From Rhizobium metallidurans (GTDB lineage Bacteria; Pseudomonadota; Alphaproteobacteria; Rhizobiales; Rhizobiaceae), in assembly GCF_014196505.1 (NCBI RefSeq), contig NZ_JACIDW010000004.1:124001-188000 (forward strand): 64,000 bases of DNA, read 5' to 3'. This document shows positions 1-10,686 of the stretch, in pieces. The notes beneath the pieces were generated by a model. That model did not search any database. It worked only from the letters and a program-made list of their open reading frames with translations, and was not told where the DNA came from. The translations under genes were made by a program, and so were the position numbers. Every line of letters begins with the position of its first letter. The stretch's first letter is position 1.

Positions 1-1
1 C

Positions 2-250
2 CGCGCGATGGACATGTCCTACCGCCGCGCCTGGCTGCTGGTCAGCGAAATGAACAGGATGTTCAAGCATCCGGTCGTGGAATCGCAACGCGGCGGCCAG
101 AAGGGCGGCGGCGCGGCGCTGACGGCTTTCGGCGAGGAGCTGTTGGCACGCTTTCGGCAGATGGAACGGACGATCCTGACAACGCTGGCCGACGATCTTG
201 CCTGGCTGGAGAGCAACCGCGTGATCGACGGCACCGAACCGACCGGTTAA
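2..250 (+). CDS. ModE-type winged-helix regulator, C-terminal part (start outside window)
   Basis: The frame is open to the left edge, so the gene begins upstream of the window. The visible residues include MSYRRAWLLVSEMN, the recognition-helix region shared by ModE-like molybdate regulators and LysR-type helix-turn-helix domains, followed by a short helix around FGEELLARFRQMERTIL. No molbindin (TOBE) domain follows, so this is a ModE protein with only the DNA-binding domain, a form common in rhizobia. It stops 3 bp before the convergent modC stop codon, and a repeated ATATAACG element lies in front of modA, so it is the likely molybdenum-related repressor of the transporter. The assignment to molybdate is inferred from family and context. 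Confidence 0.85.
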   Translation, partial: RAMDMSYRRAWLLVSEMNRMFKHPVVESQRGGQKGGGAALTAFGEELLARFRQMERTILTTLADDLAWLESNRVIDGTEPTG

Positions 251-253
251 GGG

Positions 254-1321
254 TTAAGGCTCCAGCGCAACCGTCTTGATGATGGCGAAGACCGGCATCC
301 CGGCCTGCAACGCCATGCGCTCTGCTGAAAAGCTGGTGATCCGGGACAGGATCGCATCACCGCCGCAATCGATTGTGACGTCGACGGTCGCATCGCCTGA
401 AGAGGTCACCGCCAGGACGGTACCATCAAGCACGTTGAGCGCGCTCAGGCCTCGCGGCCTTTCCGTGGCAAGCATCACGTCGCGCGAGGGAATACGAACC
501 CGAACCATTTTGCCCGGCGCAAGACCGGCATCGGGCACACGTAGCCGCACCGCCGCCATGGCGACGGTCGCCAGGCGGTGCCTGTTATCGACGGCCTCGA
601 CCCACCCCTGCAACACGGCGCCAGCCTCGCGCCGGTCCAAGGATGCGGCGGGCAGGCTGAGTACCTCGGTCGCCGCTCCCACAGCCTTCACCCGGCCGTC
701 CTGCATGACGACGACCTGATCGGCAAGCCGCGCCACCTCGGCCACGGAGTGGCTGACATAGACGATCGGAATATCCATCTCGTCGCGCAGACGCTCGAGG
801 AACGGCATCACCTCGGCCTTGCGCGCTTCGTCGAGCGCCGCGAGCGGCTCGTCCATGAGCAGCAGGCGCGGTGACGACAGGAGCGCGCGGCCGATCGCCA
901 CCCGCTGCTTCTCGCCGCCGGACAGGTGCTGCGGGCCGCGCCCGAGCAGCTTCTCGATATCGAGCAGGCCGACGATCCGCTCGAGGCTCTCCCGCGGCGC
1001 CCCCTTGGGCGCGAACCAGCGGCCATAGGTCAGGTTCTGGCGAACGGTCAGATGCGGAAACAGCCGCGCCTCCTGAAACACATAGCCGAACCGTCGGCGG
1101 TGCTTGGCCACGAAAACGCGCTTGGCGGTATCCGTCAGTGTTTCGCCGTCGAGGCTGATCTTGCCCTCATCGGGCCGTGTCAGCCCGGCGATCATCCGGA
1201 TCATCGAGGTCTTTCCCGAACCCGAACGGCCGAACAATGCGGTGATCCCGCGTTCCGACGTGAACCCCGCATCGAGAGAGAACTCGTCAAACCTGTGCTT
1301 TGCCTGAACCACGAGCGTCAT
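254..1321 (-). CDS. modC: Molybdate ABC transporter ATP-binding protein ModC
   Basis: This is the ATPase that powers high-affinity molybdate import with ModB and ModA. The 355-residue protein has a Walker A loop GRSGSGKTS (residues 31-39), the ABC signature LSGGEKQR (133-140), a Walker B MDEP (156-159), and the switch histidine in YVSHS (191). A C-terminal TOBE/molbindin-like domain fills roughly residues 285-350, as in other ModC proteins. The frame is open further upstream, but the ATG at 1321 overlaps the modB stop by 4 bp (ATGA), which marks it as the true, translationally coupled start. Confidence 0.96.
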   Translation of the reverse strand: MTLVVQAKHRFDEFSLDAGFTSERGITALFGRSGSGKTSMIRMIAGLTRPDEGKISLDGETLTDTAKRVFVAKHRRRFGYVFQEARLFPHLTVRQNLTYGRWFAPKGAPRESLERIVGLLDIEKLLGRGPQHLSGGEKQRVAIGRALLSSPRLLLMDEPLAALDEARKAEVMPFLERLRDEMDIPIVYVSHSVAEVARLADQVVVMQDGRVKAVGAATEVLSLPAASLDRREAGAVLQGWVEAVDNRHRLATVAMAAVRLRVPDAGLAPGKMVRVRIPSRDVMLATERPRGLSALNVLDGTVLAVTSSGDATVDVTIDCGGDAILSRITSFSAERMALQAGMPVFAIIKTVALEP

Positions 1322-2019
1322 TGCGGATCGATCCTCCGTCCGATGATGCGTGACAGGAACTCGGATGCGAGCAACGCCGCCATGGAAATGACCACAGCCA
1401 CAAGGGTCAGCCGCAACGCGCCCGCATCCCCGCCCGGCACTTGCGTGAAGGAATAGATCGCGGCCGACAGCGTCTGCGTCTCGCCCGGGATATTGGACAC
1501 GAAAGTGATCGTCGCGCCGAACTCGCCCATGGCCTTGGCGAAGGCCAGGATCATGCCGGCGATGATGCCGGGCAAGATCAAGGGAAGCGTCACGGTCAGG
1601 AACACCCAGATCGGGCTTGCGCCCAGCGTGCCTGCGGCCTCCTCCAGTTTGCGGTCGATCGCCTCGATGGAGAGGCGGATGCTGCGCACCATCAGCGGAA
1701 AGGCCATCACCGCGCAGGCAAGTGCCGCTCCCGTCCAGCGGAAGGAGAAGACGATGCCAAAATACTGATCGAGAAAGCCGCCGATCACCCCGCGCCGGCC
1801 AAACAGCACGAGAAGGATGAAACCGGTGACGACGGGCGGCAATATGAGCGGCATGTGCACGATGCCGTTGAGGACGGATTTGCCCCAGAAGCGGCCGCGC
1901 GCCAGGATGAGAGCGATAGCGATGCCAAAGGGAAGGCTGGCGAGCGTCGCGACAACAGACACGCGCAGACTGAGCAAGATCGCCGTCCATTCGTCGCTGC
2001 TCAGACCAAGTGCTTCCAA
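1318..2019 (-). CDS. modB: Molybdate ABC transporter permease ModB
   Basis: This is the inner-membrane permease of the molybdate importer, 233 residues with about five hydrophobic segments. The cytoplasmic EAA loop that contacts ModC is visible as [18 protein letters not shown] in the centre of the protein. The start is a TTG at 2019, supported by GGGGAG eight bases upstream. The gene is coupled to modC by a 4 bp overlap. An intrinsic terminator sits directly upstream, between modA and modB, so modBC expression depends on readthrough from modA. Confidence 0.95.
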   Translation of the reverse strand: MEALGLSSDEWTAILLSLRVSVVATLASLPFGIAIALILARGRFWGKSVLNGIVHMPLILPPVVTGFILLVLFGRRGVIGGFLDQYFGIVFSFRWTGAALACAVMAFPLMVRSIRLSIEAIDRKLEEAAGTLGASPIWVFLTVTLPLILPGIIAGMILAFAKAMGEFGATITFVSNIPGETQTLSAAIYSFTQVPGGDAGALRLTLVAVVISMAALLASEFLSRIIGRRIDPQ

Positions 2020-2033
2020 ATGCCATGCTCCCC

Positions 2034-2064
2034 AAAAAACGAAGGCCCACCGTGGTGGGCCTTC
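2034..2064 (-). terminator. Intrinsic terminator between modA and modB
   Basis: Read on the minus strand, an 11-base inverted repeat (GAAGGCCCACC / GGTGGGCCTTC, 2041-2064) is followed directly by six Ts (2039-2034). It lies after the modA stop and only about 15 bases before the modB start. This has the classic form of a Rho-independent terminator. It probably lowers modBC transcription relative to modA, so that the binding protein is made in excess. Confidence 0.8.
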
Positions 2065-2093
2065 ACGCTAGGCAGTTGCGTATAAAACCGCAA

Positions 2094-2873
2094 TTACTTC
2101 AGGATGGTGAAACCCTGTTCGGTGAAAAAGCGCGCCGCCTTTTCCGACTTCAGGAATTCGAGATAGGCCGCTGTATCGGCGTTCTTGCTCTCGGACAGGA
2201 TCGCGATCGGATAGGTGATCGGCGGGTGCGAGTCAGCAGGGAAGGTGCCGGCGACGGCAACGCCAGGATCGGCATTGACATCGGTCTTGTAGACGATACC
2301 GAACGGAGCCTCGCCGCGCGAGACCAGCGCCAGCGCCGCGCGCACGCTTTCAGCGCCGGCGACCTTGCCTTCGACCGAGGCCCAGACGCCGAGCTTTTCA
2401 AGCGCCGCCTTGCCGTACTTGCCTGCCGGCACGGACTTCACTTCGCCCATCGCCAGCTTGCCGTCGCCGATGAGGCCGGCGAGATCGAAGCCCTGCTTGA
2501 TATCGACCGGCTTGACCTTGTCCTTGGCGGCGACGAGCACGATGCTGTTGCCGAGCAGGTTGGAGCGCGTGTCTTCCTTGATCAAATTCTTCTTGGCGAG
2601 ATAATCCATCCAGTCGAGGTCGGCCGAGATGAACACATCCGCCGGCGCGCCGCCTTCGATCTGCTTTGCAAGCGCCGAACTCGCCGCATAGGAGACGACG
2701 GCTTCCTTGCCGCTTTCCTTGGCCCATTCGGCATTGGCCGCATCGAGCGCATTCTTCATGCTGGCGGCGGCGAAAACGGTGATCTTGTCCGCGGCGAAGC
2801 CGGCCGTGGCGCCGAGCCAGAGCGCGGAGACCGCGACCGCGGCAAGTTTCATCCAATGACGACGATTATGCAT
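2094..2873 (-). CDS. modA: Molybdate ABC transporter substrate-binding protein ModA
   Basis: This is the periplasmic molybdate/tungstate-binding protein of the ModABC importer, 259 residues. An N-terminal signal peptide is visible (basic start, hydrophobic stretch LAAVAVSALWLGATAGFA, cleavage probably before ADKITVF). The mature protein begins with the ModA pattern ITVFAAASMKNALD, whose serine belongs to the oxyanion site, and continues with SSALAKQIEGGAPADVF. The frame extends upstream, but the ATG at 2873 is preceded by GGGGA at good distance and gives the signal peptide. It is the first gene of modABC and lies just downstream of the repeated ATATAACG element. Confidence 0.96.
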   Translation of the reverse strand: MHNRRHWMKLAAVAVSALWLGATAGFAADKITVFAAASMKNALDAANAEWAKESGKEAVVSYAASSALAKQIEGGAPADVFISADLDWMDYLAKKNLIKEDTRSNLLGNSIVLVAAKDKVKPVDIKQGFDLAGLIGDGKLAMGEVKSVPAGKYGKAALEKLGVWASVEGKVAGAESVRAALALVSRGEAPFGIVYKTDVNADPGVAVAGTFPADSHPPITYPIAILSESKNADTAAYLEFLKSEKAARFFTEQGFTILK

Positions 2874-2886
2874 TTCGGTTTCCCCA

Positions 2887-2916
2887 ATATAACGAGATAT
2901 CCGGAGAGATATAACG
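2887..2916 (-). promoter_or_regulatory. Putative ModE operator upstream of modA
   Basis: The octamer ATATAACG (plus strand) occurs at 2887-2894 and again at 2909-2916, exactly 22 bp apart, which is two helical turns. ModE sites in other bacteria contain CGTTATAT-type half sites. The element lies 14-43 bp before the modA start, where a repressor would block transcription, and a ModE-type gene ends at 250. Binding is inferred, not shown. Confidence 0.55.
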
Positions 2917-3171
2917 GAATATGATGGTTGGCCAGCGCTATGTTTCAACGAACACAACGCAACGATCGCATCAGACCCATCTCTGGTGGGACGAGCCCGC
3001 ATTTGCGCCGCGAGCCAATTGAAAAACATCGGCTTTCAGCGCGTAAGCGACGGAGATTGCTAAGAAAATAAGCAGCCGCGCCACTGCGACACTTAAACAC
3101 ATGCCGAAAACGCATTGCTGCGATGCACCAATTTCGCTTCCCTTCCTGGAATACTCATCATATAAGTTACC

Positions 3172-3286
3172 CATCGGACAGCGATCTCCTCCTCCCAAAG
3201 CTGTTCGATAAGCGATCGGCAACACTCCTCCTCCCAGTTGCCGATCAAGTTTTAAGCCCGACGGATCCTCCCCCGTCGGGCTTTTC
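3172..3286 (+). ncRNA. Small RNA of alpha-r14 / NfeR1 type with three CCTCC-loop hairpins
   Basis: Three consecutive stem-loops are visible. Hairpin 1 pairs GGACAGC (3176-3182) with GCTGTTC (3200-3206) and carries CCTCCTCCC in its loop. Hairpin 2 pairs GATCGGCAAC (3214-3223) with GTTGCCGATC (3237-3246) and carries the same CCTCCTCCC (3227-3235). Hairpin 3 pairs GCCCGACGG (3256-3264) with CCGTCGGGC (3273-3281), has CCTCCC in its loop, and is followed by TTTT, forming the terminator. Several anti-Shine-Dalgarno loops in an RNA of about 115 nt are the hallmark of the rhizobial alpha-r14 (NfeR1) family, which pairs with mRNA ribosome-binding sites. A weak -10 (TATAAG, 3161-3166) fits a 5' end near 3172. 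The exact 5' end is a guess. Confidence 0.8.
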
Positions 3287-3314
3287 ATTTTCCAGCCTGG
3301 TGAAATGGATTGAA

Positions 3315-3965
3315 TTAGGCGCCGTTCTGCGCGCGGATCGCCGTCGAACTGAGCCGCGATCTTGGCCCGTGGATGAATGTCCAGGCCGGTGCCGGCTTCT
3401 TCCAGAGCGCTCTCGAATCGTCCTCGTCGACACGGGCGAAATCGAAGGTCTTTGCCATCTTCGACGACAGGAACGAGAGCGTCGCACCCGGCCTGTCGAT
3501 GACGGCGATCGGGAACATGCGGGCGATATCCTGCCACCGCTGCCACCGGTGAAACGTCTTCAGGCTATCGGCACCCATGATCCAGATGAAATGCACATGC
3601 GGATTGCCGGCCTTGATCCGTGCGAGCGTTTCCGCGGTGAAGGTGGTGCCGAATTTCTTCTCGAACGCGGTGACCTTGATACCGGGATGCTTGGCCAGCT
3701 TCTCGCTGAGCCGCACCCGCTCCGCCAAGGGCAGCAGCTGGCTTGGGTCCTTGAGAGGATTGCCGGGGGTGACCATCCACCACAGCTGATCGAGCCCAAG
3801 CCGCTTGATGGCGATCTCCGCCACAAGCCCGTGGCCCTGGTGCGGCGGGTTGAAGGAGCCGCCAAACAGACCGACCACCATGCCCCGCTCAGCATGCGGC
3901 ACGCGAAGATAGCGTCGGTCCAAGTCCTCGTTGATCACATCAGGTCCGGACTTGGCCGGTGCCAT
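3315..3965 (-). CDS. nadD: Nicotinate-nucleotide adenylyltransferase NadD
   Basis: NadD transfers AMP from ATP to nicotinate mononucleotide in NAD synthesis. The 216-residue protein holds the nucleotidyltransferase signature [15 protein letters not shown] near residues 32-46, with the H-x-G-H ATP site, and an IWIMGADSL segment typical of NadD. The first ATG (3965) lies inside the 3' end of proA (26 bp overlap) and has no clear ribosome-binding site. A second ATG (3881) would begin directly at the catalytic domain and is a real alternative. It is the last gene of the obgE-proB-proA-nadD run, an order common in rhizobia. Confidence 0.93.
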   Translation of the reverse strand: MAPAKSGPDVINEDLDRRYLRVPHAERGMVVGLFGGSFNPPHQGHGLVAEIAIKRLGLDQLWWMVTPGNPLKDPSQLLPLAERVRLSEKLAKHPGIKVTAFEKKFGTTFTAETLARIKAGNPHVHFIWIMGADSLKTFHRWQRWQDIARMFPIAVIDRPGATLSFLSSKMAKTFDFARVDEDDSRALWKKPAPAWTFIHGPRSRLSSTAIRAQNGA

Positions 3966-5215
3966 GCACGCGGTATTTGAACGAGGTCAGCTGCTCGACG
4001 CCGACGGGGCCTCGCGCATGCATCTTGCCGGTCGCGATGCCGATCTCCGCGCCCATGCCGAACTCGCCACCATCGGCAAACTGCGTGGAGGCATTGTGGA
4101 GAAGGATGGCGGAATCGACCTCGGTGAAGAAGCGTTCGACCACCGCTGCGTCTTCGGCGATCACGGCTTCGGTGTGGTTCGACGAATAGGTCTGGATATG
4201 CTTGATCGCACCATCGATGCCATCGACGACGGCCACTGAAACGATAGCGTCGAGATATTCCGTCGACCAGTCTTCCTCGGTCGCCGCCTTCGTTCCCGGC
4301 GCCGCTTTCACGACGCTCGAGGAGCCGCGAACTTCGCAGCCGGCACCCGAGAGAACCTCGAGCAGCGGAACGAGATGCGTGTCGCTCGCTGCGCTGTCGA
4401 CAAGAATGGTCTCGACCGCGCCGCAAATCCCCGTCCGGCGCATCTTGGCGTTGACGACGATCTCCCTGGCCATGTCGAGATCGGCGGATGCATCGACATA
4501 AATATGGCAGAGCCCTTCCAGATGCGCGAAGACGGGCACCCGGGCTTCGTTCTGCACCCGTGCGACAAGGCTCTTGCCGCCGCGCGGAATGATAACGTCG
4601 ATCGCTCCATCCAGTCCGCGCAACATGGCGCCGACGGCCGCGCGATCGGTGGTCGGAACGAGCTGGATAGCGTGCTCCGGGAGCCCGGCCGCCTTCAGGC
4701 CGCGCACCATGCATTCATAGATAGCCTGCGATGAACGGCGCGAATCCGAGCCGCAGCGCAGGATGACGGCATTGCCGGCCTTGACGCAGAGCGCGCCGGC
4801 ATCAGCGGTCACATTCGGGCGGCTCTCGAAGATCACGCCGATCACGCCGAGCGGCGTGCGCACGCGCTCGATCTTCAGGCCGTTCGGACGATCCCAGGCG
4901 CTGACCACCTCGCCGACGGGGTCCTTCAGAGCTGCGATCGCCCGAATGCCATCGGCCATCTCCGCGACGCGCTTGTCGGTGAGCGTCAGCCGGTCGATGA
5001 AGGAGGGCAGCATGTCGGAGCCCGCCGCATCCTCGAGATCCCGCGCGTTTTCAGCGAGGATACGCTCCTTGTCCGCCAGGATCGCATTGGCCATGGCATG
5101 CAAGGCGGCGTTCTTGGCGTCGGTCGAGGCGAAGGCCAACGGTCGCGCGGCAGCCTTGGCCTTGCGGCCGATGTCATTCATCAGCGCGTCAATGTCAGGG
5201 CTTTGCACGACTGTA

Positions 5216-5223
<8 letters not shown>
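3940..5223 (-). CDS. proA: Gamma-glutamyl phosphate reductase ProA
   Basis: ProA reduces gamma-glutamyl phosphate to glutamate semialdehyde with NADPH, the second step of proline synthesis. The 427-residue length matches the family. The catalytic cysteine lies in TGICGAVE (Cys267), and the cofactor-binding region contains [17 protein letters not shown] and [11 protein letters not shown]. The start at 5223 overlaps the end of proB by 8 bp, so the two enzymes, which pass an unstable intermediate between them, are translationally coupled. Confidence 0.97.
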
Positions 5224-7517
<2,294 letters not shown>

Positions 7518-7534
7518 TCAGCCGGAGGTCAAAG

Positions 7535-8404
7535 ATTATCGTTAGGTTTGCGAGCTATAACATACAGTACGGCTTCGGTCTCGACGGCACGTACGACTTG
7601 AAGCGAATCGCCGACAGTCTTGCCGGCGCCGATGTCATCGCGCTCCAGGAAGTCACCCGCGGCTTCGCGCGAAACCGATATGCCGACATGGTGACTGATC
7701 TCGGCGCTCTCTTCCCCGACCATTTCTGGGTCTACGGACCGGGCTGCGATCTGCATGTCGCGGAGGTCGACGGCCATCCGGCACCGCGCGACATGCGCAT
7801 GCAGTTCGGCAATATGGTCCTCTCGCGCTGGCCGATCCTGTCGACCCGCACGCTGCTTCTGCCGCGCAGCCGAACGCTCTCCAAGCTCAACCTGCAACGC
7901 AGCGCCACCGAGGCCGTCATCGACCTTCCGGGCAGCGCCGTGCGCGTCTACTCCGTCCATCTCGATCACGTCTCCAGCGACGAGCGCATCCGTCAGCTGC
8001 TTTATCTGAACGAGCGCATCAACGCCTTCCCTCATGAGGGCGGATCGCTGACCGGCGCGCGTGAGTTCGAGATCGAGGAACCGCCGCTGCCCGAAGACTA
8101 CATCGTCATGGGCGACTTCAACATGCTGCCGGAATCGCCCGAATACTGCGCTTTCGCCGGCCGAAAGGACGGATATTACGGCCGCACGGCGCGCATCGGC
8201 ACCCCTGTCGACGCCTTCGAGGCGCTTAGCGCCTATCAGCCCGACGGCTACAGCTGGATGGATCCCGCAAATCATGGCAAGCGCATGCATCTCGATTACG
8301 TCTTCGTCGCTTCTGGCCTCGAAAGCCGGCTAAGATCCGCACGGATCGACACCTCGGCCATGGGGTCCGATCACTTCCCCGTCTGGGTCGAGATCGACAA
8401 TTGA
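7535..8404 (+). CDS. Endonuclease/exonuclease/phosphatase family protein
   Basis: This is a member of the EEP metal-dependent phosphodiesterase superfamily, which includes exonuclease III-like and sphingomyelinase-like enzymes. Visible motifs are the first strand and Asn site (ASYNIQYG), the metal-binding glutamate (ALQEVTRG), the catalytic region MGDFNMLP, and the C-terminal SDHFPVWVEID with its His-Asp pair. The substrate cannot be told. The start is uncertain: GGAGG at 7524-7528 sits six bases before an ATT codon (7535) exactly where the family's first strand begins. The in-frame ATG at 7436 and GTG at 7475 lie in or near the divergent obgE start, lack a ribosome-binding site and would add unrelated residues. 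An intrinsic terminator follows. Confidence 0.85.
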   Translation: MIVRFASYNIQYGFGLDGTYDLKRIADSLAGADVIALQEVTRGFARNRYADMVTDLGALFPDHFWVYGPGCDLHVAEVDGHPAPRDMRMQFGNMVLSRWPILSTRTLLLPRSRTLSKLNLQRSATEAVIDLPGSAVRVYSVHLDHVSSDERIRQLLYLNERINAFPHEGGSLTGAREFEIEEPPLPEDYIVMGDFNMLPESPEYCAFAGRKDGYYGRTARIGTPVDAFEALSAYQPDGYSWMDPANHGKRMHLDYVFVASGLESRLRSARIDTSAMGSDHFPVWVEIDN

Positions 8405-8408
8405 AGAA

Positions 8409-8442
8409 GGCGCCCCGATGAGGTGGGGCGCCCTCCATTTTT
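8409..8442 (+). terminator. Intrinsic terminator after the EEP-family gene
   Basis: GGCGCCCC (8409-8416) pairs with GGGGCGCC (8425-8432), and a run of five Ts ends at 8442. It lies just after the stop codon at 8404 and in front of the 3' end of the convergent acetyltransferase gene. Confidence 0.85.
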
Positions 8443-8444
8443 CA

Positions 8445-9035
8445 TCATTGGGCGCTCTTGCCTTGCTGCAACGCGCCGGGCTTCAGCATGGTCTCGACAT
8501 GCGTCACCATCGTGTTGCGGGCGAAGCTGAAGACCTCGCTGCAACCGGTCATGCGGAAGCCGAGCTTTTCTTGCAGCCTGAGCGACGCCGGATTGTCGGC
8601 GAACACACCGGAATGCACGACCGTCTCGGGCATGCGGCGCGAGAAGCGCTCGAGCGTGGCGGAAACCGCTTCGCTCATGTAGCCACGCCGCCAGTAGTAG
8701 CGGTTCAGCCAGTAGCCGAGATGCCAGCGGCCATGACGAAGCTCGATCGACACCACGCCGACATGCGCATCGTCGCCGCTGGTGATCGCCATCTGCCAGT
8801 CCGGCAGCCGGCCCGCCGTCACCGGCACCAGCCAGTCGAGCGCATCCTGCCGGTCGTAGGGTGCGGGCACTCGCGCCAGCATCCGCGTCACCGCGAAATC
8901 GGACAGCGATTCCGCGATCGCGTCGGCATCGCTTAGCCGGTGCGCCCGCAGGAAAAGTCGCTCGGTCGCGATGTCGGGCTGCGAGCCGGCGGTGGCGACC
9001 TGGGGTCTTGGCCTTTCCAGGCTGAGCGCGCTCAT
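8445..9035 (-). CDS. GNAT family N-acetyltransferase
   Basis: This is a 196-residue acetyltransferase of the RimJ/RimL-like (Acetyltransf_3) group. The pattern begins at about residue 24 with ATERLFLRAHRLSDADAIAESL. It continues with the beta-4 strand HLGYWLNRYYWRRGYMSEA, the acetyl-CoA loop region, and the C-terminal NPASLRLQEKLGFRMTG typical of the family. The acceptor is unknown (protein N terminus, antibiotic or small amine). The ATG at 9035 overlaps the upstream paralogue's stop by 4 bp, so the two are co-translated. The frame is open further upstream, but that stretch is the other gene read out of frame. Confidence 0.9.
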   Translation of the reverse strand: MSALSLERPRPQVATAGSQPDIATERLFLRAHRLSDADAIAESLSDFAVTRMLARVPAPYDRQDALDWLVPVTAGRLPDWQMAITSGDDAHVGVVSIELRHGRWHLGYWLNRYYWRRGYMSEAVSATLERFSRRMPETVVHSGVFADNPASLRLQEKLGFRMTGCSEVFSFARNTMVTHVETMLKPGALQQGKSAQ

Positions 9036-9685
9036 AACACGCTCCCCCAGCTTCTCAGCGACATCCAGGTCTTGCGGTCGAGCCTGTACCATTCGACCGG
9101 CACGTTGCTTCCGAGCGCCAGCGAGGCGGCAAGCCCCGATCCCTGGAACTGGAAACCGCACTTCTGGATGACCCGCCGCGAGGCGACGTTCATCACCCGG
9201 CAACGCGCGTCGATCTGATCGACATCCTCGCGGGTGCGGAACACCATGTCGACGAGCGCATGGCAGGCCTCGGTCGTGAATCCCTGGTTCCAGTAGGGCT
9301 CGCCCAGCCAATAGCCGATCTCGACGGTACGACCGTCGAGATGCGGCTCGACACCGCAGCAACCGATGAAGGCGCCGTTTTCGGCTTTGGTGATCGCATA
9401 GACGCACTTGCCAATCTCGCCATTTTTCGTGCGTCGCACGAAGTCGGCGGCATCATTGGCCGTATACGGGTGCGGCATGCGCGACACCATTGTGGCGACT
9501 TTGGCGTTGTTGGCGAGATGGGCAAGGGCGTCGATGTCTTCTTCGTGGGGCGCGCGCATGACGAGCCGTTCCGACAGTAAGACAGGGCAATCGGTCCTTA
9601 ACCGCTCCGGCCGCAGCCGTTCCAAGGAAGACCGCTGGTCTTCCCGGGGAGACCTTTGGTCTCTCCGTAACAATTCGCCTTGCAT
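9032..9685 (-). CDS. GNAT family N-acetyltransferase (paralogue of the next gene)
   Basis: A 217-residue RimJ/RimL-like acetyltransferase. The domain starts near residue 37 (LLSERLVMRAPHEEDIDAL) and shows EIGYWLGEPYWNQGFTTEA and the C-terminal NVASRRVIQKCGFQFQGSG. The start at 9685 is fixed by a strong AAGGAGG eight bases upstream. The roughly 35 residues before the domain are basic, with a small internal repeat (DQRS twice), and are encoded by two back-to-back stem-loops (9626-9666). It is followed by a second GNAT gene with a 4 bp overlap, so the pair looks like an old tandem duplication. The substrates are unknown. Confidence 0.9.
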   Translation of the reverse strand: MQGELLRRDQRSPREDQRSSLERLRPERLRTDCPVLLSERLVMRAPHEEDIDALAHLANNAKVATMVSRMPHPYTANDAADFVRRTKNGEIGKCVYAITKAENGAFIGCCGVEPHLDGRTVEIGYWLGEPYWNQGFTTEACHALVDMVFRTREDVDQIDARCRVMNVASRRVIQKCGFQFQGSGLAASLALGSNVPVEWYRLDRKTWMSLRSWGSVL

Positions 9686-9710
9686 GGTTCAGTCCTCCTT
9701 GAGGGTAAAG

Positions 9711-9747
9711 AAAAAGGGGAGATGGGTGGTGCCCCATCTCCCCTTTT
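9711..9747 (-). terminator. Bidirectional intrinsic terminator after rpmA
   Basis: GGGGAGATGGG (9716-9726) pairs with CCCATCTCCCC (9733-9743). A T-run follows on the minus strand (9715-9711) and another on the plus strand (9744-9747). Its main role is probably to end the rplU-rpmA transcript, and the acetyltransferase ribosome-binding site begins shortly after it. Confidence 0.85.
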
Positions 9748-9814
9748 GTCTTGACTGAACCTGGTACGCTCAGCCGGGTCGATGAGACACCGGCTGCTAT
9801 AAAGCGCTACCGGC

Positions 9815-10084
9815 TTATTCCGCTGCTTCCGCTTTCGGCATCACGGATACGTATACGCGGCCGTTGGCCTTCGTACGGTAGTTCACATTGCCGGCGGTGA
9901 GAGCAAAGATCGTGTGATCCTTGCCGAGGCCGACGTTGGAACCCGGGTGCCACTGCGTACCGCGCTGACGCACGATAATGTTGCCTGCGATGACGGCTTC
10001 GCCGCCGAACTTCTTCACGCCAAGGCGCTTGGATTCAGAATCGCGACCGTTACGCGACGAACCGCCAGCTTTTTTGTGTGCCAT
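9815..10084 (-). CDS. rpmA: 50S ribosomal protein L27
   Basis: L27 sits at the peptidyl-transferase centre of the 50S subunit. The 89-residue protein begins [20 protein letters not shown], the near-invariant L27 N terminus, and continues with [19 protein letters not shown]. There is no Firmicutes-type cleavable leader. It follows rplU by 34 bp in the usual L21-L27 operon and is followed by a strong terminator. Confidence 0.98.
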   Translation of the reverse strand: MAHKKAGGSSRNGRDSESKRLGVKKFGGEAVIAGNIIVRQRGTQWHPGSNVGLGKDHTIFALTAGNVNYRTKANGRVYVSVMPKAEAAE

Positions 10085-10118
10085 TGGAGTTCTCCTTTAA
10101 ACCTTAAGTCCCGTGATC

Positions 10119-10436
10119 TTACTTAGCAGCCACGATGTCCGTGATACGGACAACGGTGTGGTGCTGGCGATGGCCGCGCGAGCGCTTCGAGTTCTGACGA
10201 CGGCGCTTCTTGAAGGCGATGACCTTCTTGCCGCGGTTGTGCTCGACGACTTCGGCCTTGACGGACGCGCCCTTGACGAAGGGAGCACCGATCGCGGCAT
10301 CGGCGCCTTCGCCGATTACGAGGACTTCGGTGAATTCGATCGATTCGCCAGCGGTGACTTCAAGCTTCTCGATGGTCAGCACGTCGTTTGCCGCCACACG
10401 GTACTGCTTACCGCCGGTCTTGATGACTGCGAACAT
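10119..10436 (-). CDS. rplU: 50S ribosomal protein L21
   Basis: L21 binds 23S rRNA domain II. The 105-residue sequence begins [20 protein letters not shown] and contains the C-terminal signature [19 protein letters not shown], both diagnostic. It is the first gene of rplU-rpmA. A near-consensus promoter lies about 180 bp upstream (10615-10643), leaving a long GC-rich leader that may be regulatory. Confidence 0.98.
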   Translation of the reverse strand: MFAVIKTGGKQYRVAANDVLTIEKLEVTAGESIEFTEVLVIGEGADAAIGAPFVKGASVKAEVVEHNRGKKVIAFKKRRRQNSKRSRGHRQHHTVVRITDIVAAK

Positions 10437-10614
10437 TTTTTATCCTTTCATGTTCGTTCCGGCTCGACCCGCATCAAACAGGTGGCCGTCTTTTTATCAG
10501 TCGATGTTAAGCAGGGATTTCAGGGCTTTTGCCCGGGAATTCTGGCTGCCGGTGATGCCCCGCGCGGCCGCGGGACGGACAAGGCGCGGATTTATCCACA
10601 CCTATTGGGTTGCG

Positions 10615-10643
10615 CAGATACGCGAGCATAAAAAAACTGTCAA
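10615..10643 (-). promoter_or_regulatory. Sigma-70 type promoter of rplU-rpmA
   Basis: On the minus strand, TTGACA (10643-10638) and TATCTG (10620-10615) are separated by exactly 17 bp. Transcription would begin near 10608 and give a leader of about 170 nt before rplU. That leader contains a strong GC-rich inverted repeat around the sequence CCGCGCGGCCGCGG (near 10560-10575). Confidence 0.75.
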
Positions 10644-10686
10644 GGTAAAAGGATGACAAAAGGATGAAATGGCTTGAGATTACGAC

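Noticed and set aside
3123..3980. Plus-strand open frame of 285 codons across the small RNA and nadD
   Set aside because: It crosses a clear RNA terminator and is antisense to nadD. The product has no family features.
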